A stretch of DNA of 64,000 nt from NCBI GenBank assembly GCA_032988165.1, contig JANTQF010000008.1, forward strand, positions 124,001 through 188,000. Direction: 5' to 3'. The notes below the pieces were generated by a model. It saw nothing but the letters and a program-made list of their open reading frames with translations, did not search any database and was not told where the DNA came from. This DNA comes from Emmonsiellopsis sp. PD_33. Taxonomy: Eukaryota; Ascomycota; Eurotiomycetes; Onygenales; Ajellomycetaceae. A program made the position numbers and the translations under genes. The stretch's first letter is position 1, and each line of letters begins with the position of its first letter. This document shows, in pieces, positions 12,001 to 23,100 of the stretch.

Positions 12001-14416
12001 AGGACTCCAAACTCTTGTTCTGGCTGGGGAAGCAATGTCATCCCATCATATATCAGCCTGGTCCAATGAAGTCAACCTAATCAATGGTTATGGGCCCAGC
12101 GAGGCCTCTGTGGCCTCCGTCGTTAATTCCCGTGTCAAGGAGGATACGGAACCTGCCAATATTGGCTATCCTGTCGGATCTCGATGCTGGATAACCAGTA
12201 TTAGTAGCCACGACAGGCTAGTCCCTATTGGGTGCGTTGGCGAGCTGCTGATTGAGGGGCCTATCCTGGCCAGAGAATATTATCGTGACGAAACTAAGAC
12301 CGCCAACTCCTTCGTCCAGAATCCTCAATGGGCAAAGAAATCCCGCCGCGGTTCAAAGGGTAACCGTCGTTTCTATAAAACAGGCGACCTCGTCAGATAT
12401 AATTCTAACGGCTCGATCAACTTCATTGGTCGAAAGGACGACCGCATAAAGATCAATGGGCAAAGGGTTCAACCCGGAGATATCGAAAGTCATATTTCAG
12501 AAAACGATCTAGTTCAACATGCTATTGTTATGGTCCCTAATTCTGGACTCCTTCGAAACCGTCTAATCACAATCATATCCTTGAATGGTTTACCACAGTC
12601 ATCTACCAAGGGGAAGTTCAATCTTGTGGCCGGATCTATGCGACAGGAAGCAGCCAGCTCAGGCGCCCGTATACGCGATTTCCTTGAATCAAAACTGCCC
12701 CGGTACATGGTCCCCACAACCTGGATCATTACTGAAAATATTCCGCTTCAGCCATCTGGAAAGATCGATCGCGCTACCGCTAAGACTTGGGTGCAATCCA
12801 TCGACCAAGAGACATATGACAAAATAGAAACTATGCAGTCTCTCTTTGATGAGTCATGCCGTCCCCCGCTTCAGGAGACTGAATATCTTGCCCATCAAAT
12901 TAACGAGAAAATTATCGAACTTGCGAGAAAAGACACAGACCATAACCAACATGCTCTCCAGGGTCGGGACTTTGTTCTACGTCAAGCTGGTCTTGATTCA
13001 ATTTCAGCCATCTCCCTCTCGAATTTCGTTCGGAAAACATTCGGTGTTTCCCTCCCTATTGGAAAATTCACAAGTAGCAAAACCACCGTTAGAGACATTG
13101 CTCGGCATATCGCCGAGGGTAACTCGCAAGCCGGTCAGCATACCGAACGTATCGATCTCCTCGCTGAGTTCCAAGCGCTTGACGACCGCCTTGCTTCCAT
13201 CGCGGTTCCTGCTGCTCCTCGCCTGAATAAACAGAAAGATACCCCTGCAGTGTTTTTCTTAACAGGTGCAACAGGCTTCCTAGGGACGCAGATTTTGAGA
13301 CAACTCCTCGATCGTCCCGAAACAGAGAGTGTAATCGCTTTGGTACGTGCATCCGACGCTGCGCACGGAAGGGCGAGGATAATCGAATCAGCAAAGATTG
13401 CAAAATGGTGGCGAAAGGATTATGATAAGCGCCTTGAGATATGGGTGGGTGATTTGGCCAAGCCTAAATTGGGGGTGTCTGAACACGAATGGGACCGCCT
13501 CTGTGGTTCAGTTCCTTCAAGCCAACAGGTTGATGCTATTATCCATAACGGTGCTGTTGTGCATTGGGAAGCAGACTTTGCAACTCTGCGCGCTGCAAAT
13601 GTCTTGAGCACCTTCGACCTCTTGGTGGCTATTTCCATGAATACAACTCCTCCAAGATTTACATATGTTACCGGTGGCCATGGTTCTATTCACGAAGTTG
13701 ATGATAAAACGGTTGCTGCCGGGCTTGCAACAGCCAACGGATACGCACAAACTAAGTTTGTCTCCGAGCTTATCATCAAAACGCACGCCAACCGCACTCA
13801 GCAGGCTTTCCCAATTGTGAAGCCTGGTCTGATTATCGGAACAGCCAAAGAAGGAGTCTCCAATGTCGACGATTTTATCTGGCGGGTAATCTCGGCAGTT
13901 GTTGGCACTCGAGCCTTCAACTACAAGGACGTCAACTCGTGGTTAACAATGTCTGGGGCTGACCAAGTCGCTGAGCTGACCATTGATACCTGCCTCCACG
14001 GTACAGCGAGCCAAGTGGTGAAGGTACTAGATGGGATGACTCAAGATGAAATTTGGCAGATTCTTAAACGAACATTAAATTGCCATCTACAACCAATGGA
14101 GCCGCAAGACTGGCTTGCTGCCATCCACGCCGATGTTAAGAAGACCGGCGAAAAACACAACTTGTTCCCTGTCCTGCATATGATAGAAGCCAGCAAAGGG
14201 TACATAGGCGGCGAGAAGCCTCCGTCCAGTGCCCTACGCTTCTCAAAAGAAGGGATCGCTCGAAGGGTTGAAAAGAGCATCCAATACTTGGATAGCATTG
14301 GCTTCTTTGGTATTCACGGAGATAATGCTTGCTCTGCTTTGTACCCAAATTCGGTCTTCAAGCGAACCAATCGAACAGTTGCCTTCGAATCTGCCAGCCA
14401 CCTTACCTGTGGATGA
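1..14416 (+). CDS. Multimodular non-ribosomal peptide synthetase, 5' end outside window, reductase-terminated
   Basis: Assembles a peptide on carrier-bound thioesters. Exons 1-1617, 1668-6284, 6344-10942 and 11012-14416, all phase 0, give 4745 residues in the window. Order seen: end of an E domain (to ~nt 450); C1 (YPCSPLQQG at ~555; SHAIIDG at ~937); A1 (FTSGSSGVPK at ~2350; SGKLDRK at ~3400); T1 (LGGDSITAMQ, ~3600); E1 (HHLVIDLVSW, ~4147); C2 (SHAVIDG, ~5590); A2 (FTSGSSGTPK, ~7026; SGKLDRK, ~8090); T2 (LGGDSISAMQ, ~8293); E2 (HHLVVDLVSW, ~8850); C3 (NHALMDG, ~10246); A3 (FTSGSTGTPK, ~11695; SGKIDR, ~12757); T3 (GLDSISAIS, ~12988); thioester reductase R (TGATGFLG, ~13264; YAQTK, ~13744). 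E domains predict D-residues at three positions in a row, and R predicts NAD(P)H release as aldehyde or alcohol. All phosphopantetheine serines and A10 lysines are present, so the gene looks intact. Product unknown. Confidence 0.95.
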
Positions 14417-15835
14417 AGGGATAGTACCGGTTGCTGCCATTTCATATTTGTCGCTGTATCTCCTACCTATTTAATGTTTTCCTGTTACTTTATGGTTTTC
14501 TCACCCCACTGGCACTCGACTTGCCCCTTTTCCTTTGTTTAATTTCTTCCAAGCACACGGCATTTACTGAGCCCTTTTTTTCTTTTGTTTATCATTTTCT
14601 TTGTCAAGCAGCTAAGTTTCAGCCAGTCACTCTTTTTATTTCATTTCTTTATATTTGAGCTTTTATACCGAATTCCCTTCTACTCCGTACATAAAGGGCG
14701 AGACAGCATGAAGTGCATATATACATGTAAGGGGTTGAATATTAAGTTTTGTAATTAACTACCTCACTGAGATTATTTCTATATCCAATCTTTTATGAAT
14801 TATAGAGATAACGTTTTAGTTCCTCAATTTTCAAAAATCTAAAATCCCTGATGGTCTCCTCCCAGGAACTACACAGGGCGAAGGGGGTGGATCTCGACTA
14901 GAGGCTACCTACGCCTTCCCAGATAAGGAGGTCCAAGCGGACTGTAATCAGGAAGATCTACGGCGAGGAGACAACGTTCTCTGAGGGGGGATTGATGGAT
15001 GCTGATTGTTGAAGCGGCCCCACAATACAACACGCAGATTTGACACGATCTATCGTTTGTATCAGCCCATTTATCAGTGATGGATTCCAGAGCCCACGTA
15101 CGACATCTCCTGTCTATTGATTGTTATCAAGACTCCTTATCCGATAAGAAGCTGGCTATGTATGTAGTTACATTTGTACCACAACCCCACACCATTAACT
15201 ACTAGTTAAATATCTAGTTACCACACTAATTGACCAGCTACCGCTGTTGCCCCGCTCAGTGTCGGCGTGAAATGATGATCCAAGCTCTGTCATCGGCCAT
15301 GTGATGAATGTCTGTGTGAGGCTGGAAACCTTGATAAAGCTCGAGGAACTATGTAGTTATGGAGTTGGTTAACAAGGTTTGAGGGCCAAGGAACAGCAAA
15401 AAAGATAAGTAGAGCCAGCTCCCCGCCCTGCAACAGCGGCTATTCCTCTGAAGTCTGGACAATACGGGTAGCTTAGTGCGAAATACATCAATCCCAAAGG
15501 ATTGATCTCCCCCAGAAGTGCCTAAAGAACGGAGGGAAAACGCGCGGATCCTGCTTCTTGTTGAAGGAATATGCAAGATTTTCTTCTCTCACTGAATCCT
15601 TATATCAAGTTTGACACACGTTTCCGTCTGATGAAGGAGCTATTACCTTTTGCACATCCTCTACCCGATCTTAGCTGTCTTCGTCTGTCCAATATCGCTT
15701 CGTTCCACCCGGCCTGAAAGTTGCCCGTCAACGAAAAGATATCGCATCACAACCGCCGCCACTGACCGTTACACGCATGAATTTGAACTCCAACCCAGTC
15801 ACTCCAAGATCTTTTCAGCGTTCGAAATATCAAAA
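14417..15835. other. Intergenic, no gene seen
   Basis: About 1.4 kb between the NRPS stop and the GNAT start. The first 250 bases are T-rich and suit a 3' UTR and terminator region. I see no convincing coding frame, tRNA or repeat in the rest. It probably also holds the GNAT promoter. Confidence 0.6.
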
Positions 15836-16893
15836 ATGGCAATCGAGATTACCCGTTTAACCAAGGAAGACATTCCTAGCGCTGTTGAGTGCGTCCAGAA
15901 GGCGTTTGAGGATGACCCGTATTTCCTATGGGTTTTTGATGCAGCAACGGTATGTAACACCTGCTCCCCATCGTGCCCATGCCTATTGGACAAGCCATGA
16001 TAACGGAGCGGTTTTGGGCAGTTTCTGTAAGCTGTCCATATCGTTCTGGCTTTAGGTTTTCTATGGTCTCTTGTCCCGTCCGGTTGATGGCAATTTGCCA
16101 TTGTAAATAAATTGTATAGTGACTCAAAACTAACTTATATTTCTCCCGGCTTGCGGTCGAGGCTATACCTCCGTCCGTGACACAAGTCGATTCGGGTACA
16201 TTACGAATTTAACAGTTCTCAAAATCAAGAAATGCAGCGTCTCTTACCGCTCGCTGTTTATGGGGAATCAACAATGGCCTTTTCTACGCCGCCAGAGAAC
16301 TCCCAAAGAACCCATCTCCATCTTCAGGAGATCTCAAACAACAGCCCCCATCCCGCCTTGTCGGTGTTGCCATGTGGCTTCCTCCACACCCAACATCCCA
16401 GCCTGAAACCTGGTACTCCTATTTCCAGTCCTGGGTCCTTTCTTTCCGTCAGCTCGTCAACAACATCCGCTATCTCGGTCATGGTGGCCTGAATGTGAAG
16501 CGCTACTGGATTTGGAAGAGCTGTCAGCAAGTTGCCCAAAGGGAGATCTGGACCGATCCCCGCGGCTATTACTTTTGCAACGTAATTGCCGTGACGGACG
16601 ATATGCGCGGGAAGGGCATTGGCAGGAGGCTGGTCGAAGTTGTCACAGACCAAGCTGACAAGGAAGGAATGAGATGTTATTTGGAGAGCTCGAAAAATGT
16701 GCCTAATCTTGAGATTTATGGCCGCATGGGGTTTCAGACTGTGAAGGAAATGGATTGCAAAGACAACGAGGGCGTCTGCAAGGTATAGCATATATTGTCT
16801 TTCTCTTATGGGCATACAGGAATCGGGATATACTGACATCCTCTTTAGCTTTATTGCATGACCCGCGAGCCGAAGCCTACTAGTATGGATTGA
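15836..16893 (+). CDS. GNAT-family N-acetyltransferase
   Basis: Transfers acetyl from acetyl-CoA to an unknown amine. Exons 15836-15949, 16216-16782 and 16849-16893 give 241 residues. Introns start GTATGT and GTATAG and end AACAG and TTTAG; both junctions are phase 0. The N-terminus reads MAIEITRLTKEDIPSAVECV, the usual first strand and helix of GNAT proteins. Motif A is at residues ~165-195 (VIAVTDDMRGKGIGRRLVEV, with the RGKGIG acetyl-CoA loop), and motif B is YLESSKN...YGRMGFQTV. The first intron is long for this locus (266 nt). The same frame stays open upstream of 15836, but without an ATG. It lies 1.4 kb downstream of the NRPS on the same strand and could be a tailoring enzyme or an unrelated fungal GNAT; the sequence does not decide. 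Confidence 0.85.
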
Positions 16894-18618
16894 GCTGCGC
16901 TCTTCAGGGGCCAATCACGACGCTGGGGGGGGTTCTTTTCATTATTTCTTTTACCTTATGAGTTACGGCTGTTGGACTGTACTTTTGAACTTACATTGTA
17001 CTTACATAAGAGAATAAACTGAGCATAGGTATGCCCCAGGCATTCCTTAAAAATTGTATACATTTAATGAGTAGTTGACTATTTCACGTCCCATATGGAA
17101 TTCTAAGTCTCTGAGTGTTCATCTACAGGGCCAACTCTCTATTATAAGTCAGATATTTTAATTCACCATGAATTGACGTTATATTGCTCGTTAAATTCTT
17201 GGGGCTGGGGGGGGATAACTATGGTCACGTGTTTTGTTATACAGCAACCTTACTTCAGCCGGATCGATACATTTCACAACATTCAGCACACATTTAACCA
17301 AATCCAACTTATGATTATTTAAGCTAGGACGATGACAATCTCTGAGATTTCTCTGCCGCAGAAGTCTCACCTCGAAGGGTATTGGTGTGACACTGGTCCG
17401 ACTCGATCCGACTCGGCCTTGCAGACCTGAAACGTCCCATTGGAAGCGGAAGAGCGGTGATAAAACAACTCTCGTCTCTCGAACCGACAGCTTTTCCCAC
17501 TCTCCTGTGCCGCTTCTTCCAGAATGACTCTGTCAGTTCAAGTTCAATGATGCATGGAGGCCCCCTGATTCTGGCACAAGTCATGGTTCAGGTTCTTTTA
17601 ACTCCCATTTTTTTGGGGACGATCATCATGGTTCACGCCCTTTGGGAAGCCAACCACGGGAGTGTAACTGTTCGTGTTGACGGCCCCTGATCAAGAGTGT
17701 CGCGCGAGATCTTTTATCGCTCGAAAATAATAGCCGGCCACACGAAGAGAGCATGGGCTTTTCATGCTTTGGAAGAATCCCTCCCACAGCAGTTCAAGGG
17801 GGTACGCATCCCCTATGCTTCCCAGCTCCAAATAATGCAACGAGCCGGCAGTCGAAGAAATGATTCAGGTTGTGACAAGCACTTCCTTAGCCAAACCAGT
17901 TGTCAACTTTAACTAGATCCCTATCTGAGGAGCACGGAGTTTTAAGTTTGCTTCCTCGACACTTTTATATGCATGCTTGGCTATAATTGCCTCCTTGCTT
18001 CGTCTGTTGCCGCCAGGTGTGGTTTGATCAACCTTACCCTTGAAGGCCTATCTGTCTTATATTTTCAAGACAGGGTCCACACTCTGACTGAAGCTTCATT
18101 CCTGTTATTAACGATGTTCGATGCCCATTTTCTCGGCATCCTACGTGCTTTTTTTCTCGGAGTTTCATTCTTCTGCTTCTTATCCTTCAACACTAGGTAG
18201 CCGATTCCTACTTAGAATCCAACCAAGATAGCATCACATCGAAGGGGGCAGTTAGGTGGAAGGGGACATTCTGGGATATCGACATTGCACTGGTGTCGAA
18301 CAACGATCAGGTCCTAAATCGAGTTCCATTGCCTTCTGATCGGGATCCTGCTCTATCCGCCAATTGAGACTACGTTCTCCGAACCAACGCTTCTAGTCAC
18401 AGTAGACTACCCCTTCGTCGTTCTCGTTTTGCCATTGCTCGCAACGTACGTCTACAGCCGGTTTTGCGAGCCTCCCTCTTGGCGGTACTAGAAACAATCG
18501 GATTTGGTTATCGGGACGAGAAGACTGGACGACCTTTGTTAGTTCCATACCTCTCAGGTCGTCCTCTTTTTCCCTTTTTTGATTGCATACTACGTCGAGC
18601 TTTTCGAATGTGCGGAAG
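16894..18618. other. Intergenic, no gene seen
   Basis: About 1.7 kb. I find only short, overlapping frames without conserved motifs. A CACGTG E-box lies near 17225. Poly-G runs lie near 16925 and 17205. The last part is expected to hold the promoter and leader of the membrane-protein gene that starts at 18619. Confidence 0.55.
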
Positions 18619-20136
18619 ATGTCGAACCCTAACAGTAGAGGATTTGTCGAATCGAGCGGAAACGATGAGAGTGTAGTACTGCGGAAACGACTGTCAAAAC
18701 TGAACCGTGGCACTGGCGCCCCAAGTATCTCCACCCAAAGAGAAAAGGCCGCTCTGCCCGAGCCTCGAGCTGGACACGATAGCTACTTCGCATATCTGGA
18801 ATCTAAGAGATCCAATCGTTCCCGTCACCCTGACCCAAATCATTTTGCGATTTCGAAATCTAAGAGAAACCCGAGAAAGCGCCAGGAACTAATACCAGAA
18901 CCCGGATCCGATAGCCCGGAGAGCGATGATGGTGACGTTACTAGTTCTGATGAGAGTGGCGAGGAGGAAGACCCAGAAAACCCCAATCCAGCACCATCTA
19001 AACCGGAGCCAAACACTCCAAGTTTAACCAATCCCATGGACGCTATTGGTACTGAAACCGGTCTCTCTTCTGGCGGGATATCAGTAGGTCCATCGGAAAC
19101 TGGAGGCTCTTCCTCCCTAGTCCCAATTCGCCCAGCACCCCAGGAACAGGGTGGATCTGGGTCAGGCTTGCCTCGTAACCCGGCACATCTAGCAGTCTTA
19201 GTTACTGTCATAGTAGGTAAGCACAATGACCCTCGAAACATATCTCAACGCTGAATTCATCCAGCGTCTGACCTAATTGGTACTCCAGTTGCCGTTATCC
19301 TTGCCGTGTTCGTGCTCGCTTGTGTAATGATACGATCTAAGAAGCGACAGAGACCTGGCGGACTATATGACAGATATCAAGGTCTACTTCGAAAAATTGG
19401 GTTTGTCTCGGACGACACCGTTTTCCTTTTCGGGAGCGAAAAAACGACTCAATATGGAAAAGATGGCACTACAATAGCGGGACAAGGGTCCTACTGGGAC
19501 CCAGAGTCTAGTTTTGCCAAACCAATTCAAACATCGTCCAGACGTGTCTCTGGGGAAAACCGCACCTCTCTATTTTGTAAGGTGGTGGCCGGCGCCCTAG
19601 GTTCGAATCAAGCGAATTCAGGCATACCTCATATCAAATCCAGACCGAAATCGCTTGTACTACGGGGTAGTCGTGATTCTAGTCTTCCCAATATTGCACC
19701 AGGCTACGAGGAAATACAAGCCTTGCCTCAGGTACACACCACCGACAGCAATCGATCCTCCACACTTCTCCCACAGGACCAAGGATCGAGAGTTACCCCG
19801 AAACTCCGCATGCCTCTCCCCTTCTCGTCCAAGTTCTCCTGGGCAAGCACTCTCACGACGGGCACACGATTGTCAAATACCGTAGGACACACGCCCAGAC
19901 GCCCTACATATCCCTCCAGGATTGATGTAAATGACGGTGCGACTGTATATACCACAGATACCGAACCTCCCCGTTTCAAGACCACCGCCAGCTGGGTATT
20001 CCAGCAACAAAACAAGACCGAGCAACACGCCCATTCGAGCCCGACGAAACCAAAACGACCTCCCAGCGATATGGAGTCATTTGCCCTGAAACCCTCACGC
20101 CCACCTACTATGGTAATGCCAGGGTTCGCCCTATAG
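18619..20136 (+). CDS. Ser/Pro-rich single-pass membrane protein, unknown function
   Basis: Exons 18619-19216 and 19289-20136 (phase-1 intron, GTAAGC...CTCCAG) give 481 residues. The intron falls inside the membrane segment, and removing it restores a continuous hydrophobic stretch of ~24 residues (LAVLVTVIVVAVILAVFVLA) followed by basic residues RSKKRQR. The 195-residue N-terminal part is rich in Ser, Pro, Glu and Gly with an acidic run (SDESGEEEDPE). The ~260-residue C-terminal part is Ser/Thr/Pro-rich and polar. No cleavable signal peptide is seen at the chosen ATG. The layout resembles the loose class of fungal Mid2/WSC-like or mucin-like membrane proteins, but I see no cysteine-rich WSC domain, so I give no function. 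The start is uncertain: no in-frame ATG precedes 18619 in the open frame. Confidence 0.7.
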
Positions 20137-23100
20137 CGCAACGGCATGGATACAGAATACTGTATTCTATTCAGTCGATATTTCCCGTTTTGCTATCATT
20201 TATCACTCATTAAGTAAAAGGGGAGAAATATCATGTTTGCAAAGAACTCACCGGTCAATATATTGATTATATCGGAGCGTGAACTGGATTTTTTCCCTTC
20301 CAATGCTGGAGCCAGTCAATCAAGGCCATTGATAATTTCTCATTTGGTTTATCTGGTTTCTTCCCACTCTAGTTTTGCTCCATTTTCTAACATTTTCCCG
20401 TTTGTGTTTCTATCTACCGATTTTAAAGACTTCATTTCCTACTTTTTTTTATGTACTTTTACGTTCTAAGGGCTAATTGGGATTATATGTTGAACCTCTA
20501 CGCACCCGTGGACGTTTCTTTTGGTTTGGTTTATTGTCCGCCTTTGCTTTTGCTTTTGTTATTTCCAATTAAGTAACTAGTACCTAGGTCGCTACAACCG
20601 GGACAACACCAGGAAAGGTACTGGAGAATATATGGGATTTAGAAAGGAGGGTATCGTAGTATTTCGGTTTTCTTCTCTTTCCTAAGCGAAACAACAGGAT
20701 AAATTTCAATTGCCGTACCTATCTAAACCAATCTTTTGGTTTACAACTTCGTTATCCCCTTGAAAATTCACTTCGGGAAAGGCATGCATTTATCGAGCCT
20801 GGGTTGTTCTACGCAATTTCTACATGATGCGTTGCGGAGCAGTCTGAGGAGTAAAAAAGAAGGAAATATAAATAGAGGTTCCCCCTATGCAACTCCGAGC
20901 CAAGATGAGATCGATAAGATCAGAACAGATCAGATTAGATTAGATTAGGGCTGCAAAATTTTCCGCCCCGCAAAGACTGCGTGCGTCTGCGGAGTAAATA
21001 ACTAGTTACCAATGACGTCGTTTGAGAGAGTGTGAAAAAAAGGAAGGGAAAAAGAAAAGAAAAAAAGGGGAGCAGCAAGCCATGTTTCATAACTAACTTA
21101 TATTAATTTATCCTCCACAGTTTCTATAGTTAACCTAGCCTAACTAGGTGGTTCAACATGCATAGCCAGCCGGTTAATAGCATTTACCTTCAAAGGCTAT
21201 CTAAACGGTCTCGGGAGTATAACCCGGACATATATCTACTGCATACATGGAACAGATACCCCAAACTCGAGTCTACGACAAATTAAAGCGGTTCATAGGT
21301 AGTTTTCGAAGCTTCCAACTACAGAGTATGCAGGTATAAAAAAGATACGCAATGGGCCCTGTCCAAACTTAGTTATACCCGCAGCTCTTCCTTGTCCTTT
21401 CAATTGGGCACCTTGTGGTCATGGATGAAGACCAAGTTTTTTCTTTTCTTTTTCTTTCTTTTCGTTTTGCAATAGTTATGATTTAACTGATCACCTTCCC
21501 CTGTTCCCAACCCCTCTTCACTTCGCAAATCTCACGCGGGGTCTAATAATCGGTGGGACAGGGGACTATTTGCTCGCATGATTGGTGCGTTATATCCGAA
21601 AATAAGGCGGGTGAAAAAATATGCATTAAAAAAAAAGGGCCTGAGCGGCCCGTCTAACAACAGTCCAAGGTAGCGTTGAAGGTTCAACGGCCCGGCAGGG
21701 CTTAAGTTGCCGAAAGTCAAAAACGGTAATCGACTAGATAATAATTTTGAGGGGGGTATAGAAAAATGATTAAAATACAAATAAATAAACTGAAATTTCA
21801 GCAAATGACCCTGCAAGAAAAGAAAAAAATGCACGAGGCCAACAAAAGCCCCCTTTCAAAGCTCATCCTAGTAAACGTTGGCACCGGCCATTCCGACAGG
21901 TGGGATGAAAAATAGAATAAAATGGAATAAAAATGCCGAAGCTCAAGTGCACGTTATAGAAGGGCTCACTTGCATTAAAATGCTTAACTTCGCCACGCCA
22001 TCGGTGTTTCTGCCTCAAGCTCAACCACTACCCTGCGCCAAGGTTAAATGCTTGAAAGTTCCAGCAATGATGAAACAGCATATATTATGGACAGTGCAAA
22101 TAGGTGTGCCACAAACACCAGTAGGCCACACCACTGTTAATTTTTCATTTCCTTCCGATGGTGCAGCTTTCTGTTCACATTGGCAGAAGATGCCACGCGG
22201 CCTAGTTGATTAGATCTAACTTGAAAAGAAAAAAATCAAAGAGCCCCAAGCACCAGGATTTCGGTCCCGAGCCGTATTGTTTTGTATACTGCAATGTATA
22301 CGTCATTGTTAATCAATTTCCTCTTTTTCCTGTCTGCATAAATCGACACCCTTACCTTGCTTTAGGCGGCATAAGTGGGAAGAAAGATGGAATCCTTGGG
22401 TAGATTATCGTCTCTGTATGCCACTCCGGCCTTCTTCGGAGGCCTTTGCGCCCTTTCTTTCTTTCTTTCTTTTGGAAGCCCTAGCGTCGACAATAGTTAG
22501 ATTTGAACGTGGTTAAAATCTAAAATATTCATTTATCTTCCCAATTGCCGCCAATAGGGCAAGACTTCGTTGACTCTTTCGCTTAGTCTGTTTTATCAGT
22601 TAGTGTCCTTGGCCACATAGACAGTTGGAGAAGCTGTTCACAGAAAGAACATGGAGATTTTGTGTGATTGCACAAAGAAGTAACTGTGTTGAATAGTCTG
22701 ATTGGTTAGAACTGACTGGTCAAAACGACAAAGTATGCAGTTTCCAATGCCGTTGTGGGGAAATACGGGGATATCACCACAGGGGTTGTGAGGAGGATCA
22801 AACACAAAGGAATCAGGTTTCATTGTGCCAGGAACACATAGATGGATGAGAATTTACTCCAAAATCAAAAAGGTGGGAAAGTATTTCCAGGAAAAGTTGG
22901 CATATTTCAGGGGTGCTGCATCGCTCCCTGCACGGAGTTGGCTTAGCAATGACTCTGCCAGAACCTCGCGCCCCAGGGAGTAACAATGTCCATTGATAAA
23001 CGCCAGTCTATCTCCAAGTCATCCTGCATATGCAGGATAAATCGACGCATGCCTAGGTTAGCTATTGGTAGTATGTCACGTAGAATTTATTGCCGATCGA

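Noticed and set aside
13255..14416. Terminal domain as a Dieckmann-type cyclase rather than a reductase
   Set aside because: The YxxxK catalytic pair (YAQTK) and an intact nucleotide-binding TGATGFLG are present, which favours NAD(P)H reduction.
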